This document shows positions 53,570-61,419 of a stretch of DNA of 64,000 bases, in pieces. Positions within the stretch are counted from its first letter, which is position 1. Each line of letters opens with the position of its first letter. A program made the position numbers and the translations under genes. The notes below the pieces were generated by a model, which was given only the letters and a program-made list of their open reading frames with translations, did no database searches and had not been told where the DNA came from. This DNA is from Polynucleobacter sp. MWH-Aus1W21 (GTDB lineage: Bacteria > Pseudomonadota > Gammaproteobacteria > Burkholderiales > Burkholderiaceae): assembly GCF_018687275.1 (NCBI RefSeq), contig NZ_CP061287.1:1116001-1180000 (forward strand). Direction: 5' to 3'.

Positions 53570-54352
53570 TTAAGGCCTTACCCCTGGAGACTCCAGAGGT
53601 AAGCCTCTAGCACGCCACATTAGAAATAACTCGAGCTGCGCCATCTCTGGTGAGCCGTATTCAAACTGCTGCGCCCTAACGCCACTCATACAGTTACGAA
53701 GACGACGCTGAACAGATCCTAGAGTTTGCCATTCCAAACGATAAATAGGGTATGCATTAGGATGTCCTTGCGGAATCAGGCTACCACCCAACTTTAAGCC
53801 CGCCCTATCTTCATGGCATTGCGCGCAAGATAAATTCAGCTGCCCCATCCTCTCATTGAATGTTTGGCGGCCCTTCTTCAAAAATATTGCATTTGCTGGA
53901 TTCTCCCTAATGGAGATTGGCATACCCTTAGATTGAAAAGCAACGAAGGCTGTTAGCGCCAGAAGGTCTTTGCTCTCATAAGCTAATGGGGATGCGCCCT
54001 GCGCTCCAGTACGGCATTGATTTATTTGCCCTTCCAGGGTCTGTAATTGGCCTTTAATCACCTTCGGAAACTGAACTGCAACACCACGCATCGATTTATT
54101 GGCGTTCCCATGACAAGAACTACAAGACTTATTCTGAGAGCCTATTTTTTGTTGCCAAAGATTCTCGCCATCACCCACCCAGAACATCGCAGGATTTAAA
54201 GATGGGTCATCTTGCATCGCCTTATTTTCAGCAGACATCAATTCATAACTAGACTGCTGCTTTGCTGTGGCGTCTTTAGATGCGCCGTATGCAAATGAAC
54301 TAGCTAGAGCGATCAATACACTGCTAAGGCAAATTGATATAACTAATTTCAC
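53570..54352 (-). CDS. soxA: SoxA, L-cysteine S-thiosulfotransferase diheme subunit
   Basis: This 260-residue periplasmic c-type cytochrome has a signal peptide of about 23 residues, two heme sites CSSCH (77-81) and CAQCH (176-180), and the active-site Cys221 in RNCMSGVRA. That Cys is a heme ligand and carries a persulfide in known SoxA proteins. With SoxX it joins thiosulfate oxidatively to the carrier Cys of SoxY. It is the last gene of the sox unit and overlaps soxZ by four bases. Both heme sites are intact, so this is the diheme type. Confidence 0.96.
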   Translation of the reverse strand: MKLVISICLSSVLIALASSFAYGASKDATAKQQSSYELMSAENKAMQDDPSLNPAMFWVGDGENLWQQKIGSQNKSCSSCHGNANKSMRGVAVQFPKVIKGQLQTLEGQINQCRTGAQGASPLAYESKDLLALTAFVAFQSKGMPISIRENPANAIFLKKGRQTFNERMGQLNLSCAQCHEDRAGLKLGGSLIPQGHPNAYPIYRLEWQTLGSVQRRLRNCMSGVRAQQFEYGSPEMAQLELFLMWRARGLPLESPGVRP

Positions 54353-54678
54353 GAAACTGTAATACGTGCTTGGTTAACAGCTTCATAGCCACCGTCCCCA
54401 ACCCACTTAAATTCAAGGGTTCCGGACTCCACTGCTACTGTAGTGAAGATGATTAATGGGTTTGCACCAATGCCGGAATAAAAATCTGCCTTGAATACCT
54501 CTACATTATTGTAAGTACAAGTAAAGGTGCGAATAATGTCACGAGGAATTAGCTTACCACCTTCGGTATAACGAAATCCTGACTCCATATCGTGCTGCGC
54601 AATCGCACGAATCTCAATAATGGAATTTTTCTTCGCCGTTGCGGGCATGGTGATAGATGTACGGGAAGTTTTACTCAT
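54349..54678 (-). CDS. soxZ: SoxZ sulfur carrier complex subunit
   Basis: This 109-residue protein stabilises SoxY in the SoxYZ carrier. Conserved parts are IEIRAIAQHDMESGFRY, PRDIIRTFTCTYN, and the immunoglobulin-like carboxyl half with GIGANPLIIF and GTLEFKWVGDGG. The ATG at 54678 (MSKTSRTSIT) overlaps the soxY stop by four bases and is preferred over an in-frame start upstream inside soxY. SoxZ has no signal of its own and is normally exported together with SoxY. Confidence 0.95.
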   Translation of the reverse strand: MSKTSRTSITMPATAKKNSIIEIRAIAQHDMESGFRYTEGGKLIPRDIIRTFTCTYNNVEVFKADFYSGIGANPLIIFTTVAVESGTLEFKWVGDGGYEAVNQARITVS

Positions 54679-55151
54679 ACCATCTCCGTACATGCAGAAA
54701 GAGTTACCAAGGTATCTGCCGACCCCCGCCAAAAGCTACCATTACTCATCTGCGCAATTGCCCAGACCGTCTGACTGTCAGCCAAACGTACACGGGTCGT
54801 TATGTTTGCAGTGCCTGAGCGTGGTGTTAGGTAAACGGTAAAGATGTTGGGTGATGGATTAGCCTCTGCAATGACATGAATTGCCTTGACATAGTCGTTA
54901 GCCGTCATCGGACTATCCACGCCAACCTTTAGAACAACTAAATTTCCATTTTCTACTAACGGGGGAATCGTTAATGTAACCTTACCGTCTTTAATGCTCG
55001 CTCCGCCAGTAATTTTTTTGATAACCTCATCAGCATCTTCTTTTTTTGCAAAAGCCTTCAGAGGAATTAAGCAAGCGCTCAGGGTTAGTAGGCCAAGCCC
55101 TTGAACTTGCTTTAACAAACGTCGTCGTTGATGGTGAATGATTTTCTTCAT
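54675..55151 (-). CDS. soxY: SoxY sulfur carrier protein with a non-canonical carboxyl end
   Basis: This 158-residue carrier has a Tat-type signal peptide (HQRRRLLKQV near residues 7-16, processed after ALKAFA-like sequence at about residue 35). The domain contains LTIPPLVENGNLVVLKVGVDSPM and TVYLTPRSGTANITTRVRLAD, normal for SoxY. The swinging arm, usually GGCGG at the very end, is replaced: the protein ends SACTEMV, with Cys154 followed by four residues. The Cys needed to carry sulfur is present, but its glycine surroundings are not. The frame is confirmed by the overlap with soxZ. Confidence 0.9.
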   Translation of the reverse strand: MKKIIHHQRRRLLKQVQGLGLLTLSACLIPLKAFAKKEDADEVIKKITGGASIKDGKVTLTIPPLVENGNLVVLKVGVDSPMTANDYVKAIHVIAEANPSPNIFTVYLTPRSGTANITTRVRLADSQTVWAIAQMSNGSFWRGSADTLVTLSACTEMV

Positions 55152-55169
55152 CTTATTTTAAATATCTCA

Positions 55170-55604
55170 TTAATTATTCAATGTCACTAAAAAGGCAATG
55201 ACGTCCTCTATCTCTTTACCGCTCAATATGGTCTGCCCAGAAAATTTAGGAGCAACCCGATTCAGATTGCCTGCTTGATAATATGAAGGCATGATGGTCT
55301 GCGGATTGAAATGTGCTGCATTCACAATGCGCGCCCTGAGTTGAGGTGGGCTCAAGCGGGCTACGCTTGCTTTTAGCTCTGGAGCCAAGTTGCCTTGAAA
55401 GCGCTCTTCCGGAAAGGGCCCGCTGTGACACAGCAAACACAGTCCGGTTTGCCGACTTGCCACAATCGCTCGACCACGCACTGGATCACCAGGCTCAATA
55501 GAAAGGGATTCAATAATCGAATCCCCTTGAATAACTTGAGCTTGTGCAAGTTCGAGATTGAGGATGACTAGCATTGTTAACGCTAGCGCAATCCTCTTTC
55601 TCAT
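55170..55604 (-). CDS. soxX: SoxX cytochrome subunit
   Basis: This 144-residue monoheme c-type cytochrome has a signal peptide of about 22 residues, the heme site CLLCH (56-60), and the axial Met in TIMPSYYQAGNLNRVAPKF. The end, SGKEIEDVIAFLVTL, is typical. It is the electron-accepting partner of SoxA. The ATG at 55604 is given. A GTG two codons upstream is equally possible, since neither has a strong ribosome binding site. It starts about 25 bases after the molybdenum hydroxylase stop on the same strand and 18 bases before soxY. Confidence 0.94.
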   Translation of the reverse strand: MRKRIALALTMLVILNLELAQAQVIQGDSIIESLSIEPGDPVRGRAIVASRQTGLCLLCHSGPFPEERFQGNLAPELKASVARLSPPQLRARIVNAAHFNPQTIMPSYYQAGNLNRVAPKFSGQTILSGKEIEDVIAFLVTLNN

Positions 55605-55629
55605 GAGCACAATCTCAATAAGCCAACTC

Positions 55630-57846
55630 TTAAACCAGCTTCATACCGCTGTTTTTCAGAGGAACCGTACGCAGACGTTTGCCAGTTGCACGATAAATAG
55701 CATTGAGAACCGCAGGTGCAGCTACCGCAATAGTTGGCTCCCCAACCCCACCCCAATCTTTACCGCCACCTTGAATGATGATGGTTTCAACTTTAGGCAT
55801 CTGTGAGAGGCGGATTGAATTAAAGGTGTCAAAGTTCTTTTGTACAACAGCGCCTTTTTCAATCGTGATCTCTTCTTCAAATAAAGCGGACAAGCCGTAG
55901 ACAAAGGAGCCTGATACTTGACGTGCAACTTGTGCAGGATTAACGACATAACCTGGGTCAGTAGCGGCAACAATGCGATGAATCTTCACCTCATTACCGT
56001 TGGTCACTGAAAGCTCACAAGCAGCAGCCACATAACTACCAAATGAGCGCATTTGAGCTACGCCACGAAATACGCCTGGTTTAGCTGGGGTATTCCAGCC
56101 GATGCCATCAGCAACAGCATTCAATACCGCTACAGCACGAGGAAATTTATCCATATGCTTACGGCGGAACTCAACAGCATCAGTGCCAGTGGCTTCAGCC
56201 ATTTCATCCATGAAGGTTTCAATAAAAACCGCATTTTGATTCACGTTCACACCACGCCAAAATCCAGGCGGCACGTGAGTATTGCGCATGGCATGATCAA
56301 TATTGAGATTTGGGAAACTGTATGTAATGCCATGCTCACCCAATGGCTCAACACCTTGGAATGCCAAAGGATCCTTGCCCTTATTTGCCGCCACTACTGC
56401 TGGACGAACGGCAGCCAAAATAGATTGACCGGATAAGCGCATATTGACTGCTGTCACATTCTTTTTGTCATCGATTGCCGCAGACATCTTGCACATCATG
56501 ACGGGATGGTAACGACCTTGCGTCATATCCTCTTCGCGAGTCCAAATTAACTTAATTGGTGTGCCTGGCATTTGCTTAGCAATATTCACCGCTTGTGTTG
56601 TGTAATCCTGGAAAGCGCCACGGCGACCAAAGCCTCCGCCCAAGTTCACTTTGTACACATTGCATTTTTCAGCAGGCAATCCAGACGCTGCAATTACTGC
56701 AGCCAATGATGCCTCACCGTCCTGAGTTGGCACCCAAGCCTCGCAAGAATCTGCAGTCCACTTGGCAGTAGCGGTTTGTGGCTCCAGCGTTGCATGATTC
56801 AAGAATGGGTAAAAATACGTCGCTTCCAATGTCTTAGATGCGCTTGACATGGCCGCTTTTACATCGCCATTCGAGTTATGAGTAAATGCATCATTTGCAT
56901 TGAGTCCCTCTTCCAGCATCTTTTTAATACTAGCGCTAGAGACATCCCCATTTGAACCGTTATCCCAAACAATGTTGACTTGGTCTAAGGCAGTTTTAGC
57001 CTGCCAAAATGTATCTGCAACAACCGCTACTGCTGTGTCGCCAACCTGGACCACTTTCTTAACGCCCTTCATACTCTGGGCTTTGGTAGCGTCGTAGCTC
57101 TTTACTTTGCCGCCAAATACCGGGGATTCCTTGATGTTGGCCACCAACATACCTGGCATCTTTAAATCGATTGCATAGATCTGTTTGCCGGTAACCTTGT
57201 CAGAGACACCATCAATACGGTTCACAGACTTACCAATGAGAGTCCACTCTTTGGGATCTTTCAACGGCACATCTTTTGGCACCTCTAACTGAGATGCTGC
57301 GACAGACACCTTACCGAAAGTTGTTTTCTTGCCAGACGGTGCATGAGTAATAACACTGTCTTTTGCAACACACTCTGCAGCCGGAACATTCCATTGATTG
57401 GCAGCAGCCTGAATCAACATCATGCGTGCTGCGGCACCGCCTTTGCGAACATATTGTTCGGAAGTACGAATACCACGGCTACCGCCTGTTGAATAGCTGC
57501 CCCATACAAGCTTGCGCTTCAAATTTTCTGCAGGAGATGGGTAGTCATAAGACACTTTTTTCCAATCGCACTGCAACTCTTCAGCAACCATCTGCGCCAA
57601 GCCAGTAATAGTGCCTTGACCCATTTCAGAGCGAACGATTCGAACGACCACATCATCATTTGGCTTAACAACAACCCACACACCAATTTCAGGTGTAGCC
57701 AATGGAGTCATTGCAGTTGCGCCAGTACCCATTGCAGCATGAGCTGTGGACATGAAGGAGAGATCAAAACCAATTGCTAGCCCAGTGGCAATTGCACTAG
57801 AGCCGATAACAAAGTGGCGGCGGGAAGTATTTGTATTTGTAGTCAT
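55630..57846 (-). CDS. Molybdenum hydroxylase large subunit (IorB/xanthine dehydrogenase family)
   Basis: This 738-residue molybdopterin-binding subunit resembles isoquinoline 1-oxidoreductase or aldehyde oxidase large subunits. A Tat signal (SRRHFVIG, twin Arg 9-10) indicates export to the periplasm together with the small subunit. Molybdopterin motifs include GGGFGRRG and GVEPLGEHG, and the catalytic Glu703 lies in GGVGEPTIAVAAPA. The ATG at 57846 has AAGGGGA upstream. An upstream extension in frame lies over the small-subunit gene and is rejected. Electrons would leave through the [2Fe-2S] subunit to a cytochrome. The neighbouring sox cytochromes are possible acceptors, which is inference. 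Confidence 0.92.
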   Translation of the reverse strand: MTTNTNTSRRHFVIGSSAIATGLAIGFDLSFMSTAHAAMGTGATAMTPLATPEIGVWVVVKPNDDVVVRIVRSEMGQGTITGLAQMVAEELQCDWKKVSYDYPSPAENLKRKLVWGSYSTGGSRGIRTSEQYVRKGGAAARMMLIQAAANQWNVPAAECVAKDSVITHAPSGKKTTFGKVSVAASQLEVPKDVPLKDPKEWTLIGKSVNRIDGVSDKVTGKQIYAIDLKMPGMLVANIKESPVFGGKVKSYDATKAQSMKGVKKVVQVGDTAVAVVADTFWQAKTALDQVNIVWDNGSNGDVSSASIKKMLEEGLNANDAFTHNSNGDVKAAMSSASKTLEATYFYPFLNHATLEPQTATAKWTADSCEAWVPTQDGEASLAAVIAASGLPAEKCNVYKVNLGGGFGRRGAFQDYTTQAVNIAKQMPGTPIKLIWTREEDMTQGRYHPVMMCKMSAAIDDKKNVTAVNMRLSGQSILAAVRPAVVAANKGKDPLAFQGVEPLGEHGITYSFPNLNIDHAMRNTHVPPGFWRGVNVNQNAVFIETFMDEMAEATGTDAVEFRRKHMDKFPRAVAVLNAVADGIGWNTPAKPGVFRGVAQMRSFGSYVAAACELSVTNGNEVKIHRIVAATDPGYVVNPAQVARQVSGSFVYGLSALFEEEITIEKGAVVQKNFDTFNSIRLSQMPKVETIIIQGGGKDWGGVGEPTIAVAAPAVLNAIYRATGKRLRTVPLKNSGMKLV

Positions 57847-57857
57847 GTAATTTCCCC

Positions 57858-58307
57858 TTAAGCCTTGCTTACAGCGTGAATAGCTGCACGTACTTCTTGG
57901 AAGGTGCCGCAACGGCAGATATTGGTAATGGCTGCATCTATTTGCGCATCTGTAGGCTTCGGTGTGCTGCGCAACAAAGCTGTAGTAGCCATGACCATAC
58001 CGGACTGGCAATAACCGCACTGAGGAACTTGGTTATCAACCCAAGCTTTTTGCACTTTAGATAATTGACCATTCTTTTCCAAACTTTCAATGGTCTCAAT
58101 TTTTTTGCCTTCTGCAGCAGAAACAGGAATTGCGCAACTGCGGATAGCCTGACCTTCGAACAAGACTGTACAAGCACCGCATGCACCAATGCCGCAACCA
58201 TATTTAGTGCCAGTCAATCCTACTTGTTCGCGGATTACCCAAAGCAAAGGGGTCTCTGGATCTACATCCAGCTTGTACTTTTTGCCATTCACATTTAGTT
58301 CGGCCAT
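57858..58307 (-). CDS. Molybdenum hydroxylase [2Fe-2S] small subunit (IorA-like)
   Basis: This 149-residue electron-transfer subunit carries a plant-type [2Fe-2S] cluster at Cys38, 43, 46 and 58 (YGCGIGACGACTVL) and a second all-helical cluster at Cys97, 100, 131 and 133 (QCGYCQSGM, ICRCGTF). It has no signal and is expected to ride through the Tat pathway on the large subunit. AGGAG precedes the ATG. It is the first gene of the unit, 11 bases before the large subunit, and divergent from the LrgA gene across 130 bases. Confidence 0.95.
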   Translation of the reverse strand: MAELNVNGKKYKLDVDPETPLLWVIREQVGLTGTKYGCGIGACGACTVLFEGQAIRSCAIPVSAAEGKKIETIESLEKNGQLSKVQKAWVDNQVPQCGYCQSGMVMATTALLRSTPKPTDAQIDAAITNICRCGTFQEVRAAIHAVSKA

Positions 58308-58437
58308 GCGTGCTCTCCTGTTAACTCTTTTATTGTTCTTAGGGCATTAAAAATACCCCTGCTTTTAGTACGTTCATCTTAACCAAGAATTAATTTATTG
58401 CTTTGCAACATAAATTATTGCGCAGTAAGATCGAACC

Positions 58438-58785
58438 ATGATCTCTGGCCTCGTACAAATCCTACTCTTTCAAAGTCTTGGCGAGCTTGCCTCAAAGTTT
58501 CTGCTACCAACACTACCCGGCCCAGTCATAGGGTTAGTCCTTCTGGTTTTGTGGCTTGTCTTACGCAAGGGCATTAATTCTGATCTTGCAATGGTTGCTG
58601 ATGGATTTAGCCAGTACCTTGGTCTACTTTTTGTCCCAGCGGCGGTTGGCGTTGTGCTATTTCTACCCCAACTGCAAGCCAATGCGCTAGCCATTATTAG
58701 CGCTCTGGTTGGCAGCGTCATACTCACCATTGCTTCTAGCGCTTTTGTTGCACGCTTACTGAGCAAGAAAGAATCTCATGAGTGA
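58438..58785 (+). CDS. CidA/LrgA family membrane protein
   Basis: This 115-residue protein has four predicted transmembrane helices and the family segments LPGPVIGLVLLVLWLVL and LGLLFVPAAVGVV. CidA/LrgA proteins are holin-like and, with LrgB, form membrane complexes linked to murein hydrolase control and to transport of small organic acids such as pyruvate. It overlaps the LrgB gene by 8 bases, so the two are coupled. The role in this organism is open. Confidence 0.93.
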   Translation: MISGLVQILLFQSLGELASKFLLPTLPGPVIGLVLLVLWLVLRKGINSDLAMVADGFSQYLGLLFVPAAVGVVLFLPQLQANALAIISALVGSVILTIASSAFVARLLSKKESHE

Positions 58786-59506
58786 AAAGCACTCCATAGT
58801 CGAGATTTGGGTCTACCTATCTGGTAGCCCGTTGTTTGCCTTATTTATCACCCTAGCTGCCTATCAAATTGGGCTAGCCATTTACAAAGCAACCCACCAG
58901 AATCCTCTAGCCAACCCCGTAGCGATTGCCATTCTGATTGTGGCGAGCATGATTCAGTTCATTGAAATGCCCTATTCGACCTATTTTGAGGGCGCCCAAT
59001 TTATTCACTTCTTACTGGGTTCGGCGACTGTCTCTTTGGCGATACCCATTTATCGCGGCTTGAGTAGCTTAAAGGGTCGCTCGATTCCTTTAATTGCCTC
59101 GCTTTGCACCGGCGGCCTAGTGTCGATTATCAGCGCGGTTGGCATTGCTACTTTGCTTGGAGCTGACTCCAACATCACTGGAGCCATGTATCCCAAATCA
59201 GTGACCGCCCCCATTGCAATGGGCATTGCGGAGCGCATCGGAGTCTCACCCACCCTCACTGCAATCTTTGCTGTTAGCACCGGCATACTGGGGGCCATCT
59301 TGGCGCCTTTTGTTCTCAATGCATTGGGTATGAAAGCCTGGTGGCAAAGAGGCTTCGCTATTGGGATTGGGGCACATGGCATTGGAACTTCACGCGCCTT
59401 TAGCATCCACCCCGAAGCAGGTACCTATGCAAGCCTTGCCATGGGTATGAACGGCGTTGTCAGCGCCGTTGCCATACCTGTGATCTATCACTTATTTAAT
59501 AAGTAA
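58778..59506 (+). CDS. LrgB family membrane protein
   Basis: This 242-residue inner-membrane protein has about six to seven helices. Family features are ANPVAIAILIV, the PKSVTAPIAMGIAERIG signature, and IGAHGIGTSRAF near the end. It is paired with the preceding CidA/LrgA gene. In plants and Gram-positive bacteria related proteins export glycolate or handle pyruvate, so a carboxylate-transport role is possible. It converges with a Bug receptor gene, 11 bases away. Confidence 0.93.
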   Translation: MSEKHSIVEIWVYLSGSPLFALFITLAAYQIGLAIYKATHQNPLANPVAIAILIVASMIQFIEMPYSTYFEGAQFIHFLLGSATVSLAIPIYRGLSSLKGRSIPLIASLCTGGLVSIISAVGIATLLGADSNITGAMYPKSVTAPIAMGIAERIGVSPTLTAIFAVSTGILGAILAPFVLNALGMKAWWQRGFAIGIGAHGIGTSRAFSIHPEAGTYASLAMGMNGVVSAVAIPVIYHLFNK

Positions 59507-59517
59507 GGCTATTTGCC

Positions 59518-60495
59518 TTATTCAGACTTGATATTCGCTGCCTTTACGATAGGCGCAAAGCGGATTAAGTCACCCTTGATTTGCTCTCCAAACTTTTCTG
59601 GCGTTCCAGGAGTTGGCGTGATGCCCATCGCAAATAATCTAGCCTTACCCTCCGTTGAATTGAGGATCTCATTGAGCGCTTGATTCAGTTTCATGATGAT
59701 GGGTTTTGGCGTTCTTGCTGGAGCCAATAATCCAACCCAATCGTCGATAACAAAATCTTTAACGCCACCCTCTATAAAGGTTGGCACGTCAGGCATGCTT
59801 GCGCTTCTTTTTGCACTTGATACCGCAATGGCTTTAATGCGTCCCGAGCTCACATACTGATTCGCACCTGCTACTGCTGTGTATACCAACGGAATATTGC
59901 CGCCCAATAAATCCAGCAATGCTTGGCCACCACCTTTGTAAGGAATGTGAACTAAATTTGCACCTGTTTTTTGCTTAAATAATTCACCCGCAATGTTTGG
60001 TGTGCCCCCAGTGCCCGATGTTCCGTACGACAATCCATTAGGATTTTTTCTAGATATCTCAATCACATCAGACAAGCTCTTGCCAGCAAAATCATTATTG
60101 GCAACCAGTATCAATACGGCATCACCGATTTTTCCTATTGGGGCAAAATCCTTCACACTATCAAACGGAATTTTGTCAGATAACGTTGGATTAATGGACA
60201 GAGTGCCAGCGTAACCCAATAAAAGGGTGTATCCATCAGGCTCAGCGGTAGCAACCATTTGAGTGCCAATATTTCCCGAGGCGCCTGGTTTGTTATCCAC
60301 AATCACTTGCTGCCCCAACTTAAGCGAAAGTTGCTCAGCGATAAATCGCCCTGAGGTATCAGTAACTCCACCCGGAGTAAACGGAATAATTAATCGGATG
60401 GGACGATTGGGGTAATTCGATTGCGCGTGTCCAAGCGATGGAATAAGTGCCGCAACTGCGATGACGGTACAGGCAAACAAACGATGCAATTTCAT
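59518..60495 (-). CDS. Bug-family tripartite tricarboxylate receptor
   Basis: This 325-residue periplasmic receptor has a signal peptide (about residues 1-25, ending LGHAQS). Family motifs are YPNRPIRLIIPFTPGGVTD, VIVDNKPGASGNIG, DGYTLLLGYAG and HIPYKGGGQALLD. It lies 9 bases after an ICL/PEP-mutase family gene and is probably co-transcribed with it and the aminotransferase gene. The ligand is likely the substrate, or a relative, of that small pathway. Confidence 0.93.
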   Translation of the reverse strand: MKLHRLFACTVIAVAALIPSLGHAQSNYPNRPIRLIIPFTPGGVTDTSGRFIAEQLSLKLGQQVIVDNKPGASGNIGTQMVATAEPDGYTLLLGYAGTLSINPTLSDKIPFDSVKDFAPIGKIGDAVLILVANNDFAGKSLSDVIEISRKNPNGLSYGTSGTGGTPNIAGELFKQKTGANLVHIPYKGGGQALLDLLGGNIPLVYTAVAGANQYVSSGRIKAIAVSSAKRSASMPDVPTFIEGGVKDFVIDDWVGLLAPARTPKPIIMKLNQALNEILNSTEGKARLFAMGITPTPGTPEKFGEQIKGDLIRFAPIVKAANIKSE

Positions 60496-60504
60496 AATTA
60501 CCCT

Positions 60505-61380
60505 TTATTTAGTCTCGACAAAACGTTTTTCAAACTCCCATACATCCTCAAAACCCATCAACTTAGAGAGATCACCGAAATCATACAAGTCCACTGGATT
60601 ATTGATTGATGAGCTAGTGTCTTTAAAGTGCTCGTACACTTTTGTCATTGCCTGAACAGAAGCTAGCAAGGATGTGACTGGAAAGATTGCAATCTTGTAA
60701 CCCAACTCCTCTAGAGCAAGCTTTGATAAAACGGGTGTTCTACCCTTTTCAACCATGTTGGCAATCAAGGGATGCTCTGGAAAGGTTTGGCCAATACGCT
60801 TCATCTCATCCTCAGTCTCTGGGGATTCAATAAATAAGATATCCGCACCAGCGCGGGCATATGCATCGCCGCGTCGAAGCGCTTCATCCAATCCCAAAGT
60901 TGTCCTAGCATCTGTTCTAGCAATAATTTTGAACTGTGGATCGGTACGCGAAGCTACAGCCACTTCAATCTTCTTCACCATGTCCTGCATTGGAATCACT
61001 CTTCGTCCAGGTGTATGACCGCATTTCTTTGGAAATTCCTGATCTTCTAGCTGTATAGCTACAGCACCTGCAGCCTCATAACCCCGCATGGTATGACGTA
61101 CATTTAGCAATCCCCCGTAACCAGTATCACCATCAGCAATCAAGGGCGTCTTTGCCATACCTGCCATCGCGGTTACGCGACCAACCATTTCTGTATAAGT
61201 TGCTAAGCCTGCATCTGGTAATCCCAATAAAGAAGCAACTGTTCCATAACCCGTCATATAAAGGGCATCAAAATTCATTCGATCTGCGAGGCGTAGCGAA
61301 ACCATTTCATGTACACCTGGAGCAACAATCAAACCAGGCTTAGCAAGTCGTTCCGAAAATCTTGTTCTGTGAATAGTCAT
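60505..61380 (-). CDS. Isocitrate lyase/PEP mutase family protein
   Basis: This 291-residue beta-barrel enzyme has the catalytic loop KKCGH (118-122), the metal-binding DGDTGYGG (83-90) and FKIIARTDAR. These features place it with carbon-carbon lyases of the family, such as 2-methylisocitrate lyase, 2,3-dimethylmalate lyase or oxaloacetate decarboxylase, rather than with phosphonopyruvate mutase. Which 2-hydroxy or 2-oxo diacid it splits is not clear. It starts 39 bases after a class III aminotransferase gene on the same strand. Confidence 0.9.
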   Translation of the reverse strand: MTIHRTRFSERLAKPGLIVAPGVHEMVSLRLADRMNFDALYMTGYGTVASLLGLPDAGLATYTEMVGRVTAMAGMAKTPLIADGDTGYGGLLNVRHTMRGYEAAGAVAIQLEDQEFPKKCGHTPGRRVIPMQDMVKKIEVAVASRTDPQFKIIARTDARTTLGLDEALRRGDAYARAGADILFIESPETEDEMKRIGQTFPEHPLIANMVEKGRTPVLSKLALEELGYKIAIFPVTSLLASVQAMTKVYEHFKDTSSSINNPVDLYDFGDLSKLMGFEDVWEFEKRFVETK

Positions 61381-61419
61381 TATTGTTCCGTGTTTATCAA
61401 TATTGATTCTAGTAGTTGC

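Noticed and set aside
55630..58020. A 58-residue upstream extension of the molybdenum hydroxylase large subunit
   Set aside because: It lies over the small-subunit gene in another frame. The Tat signal and a strong ribosome binding site support the ATG at 57846.
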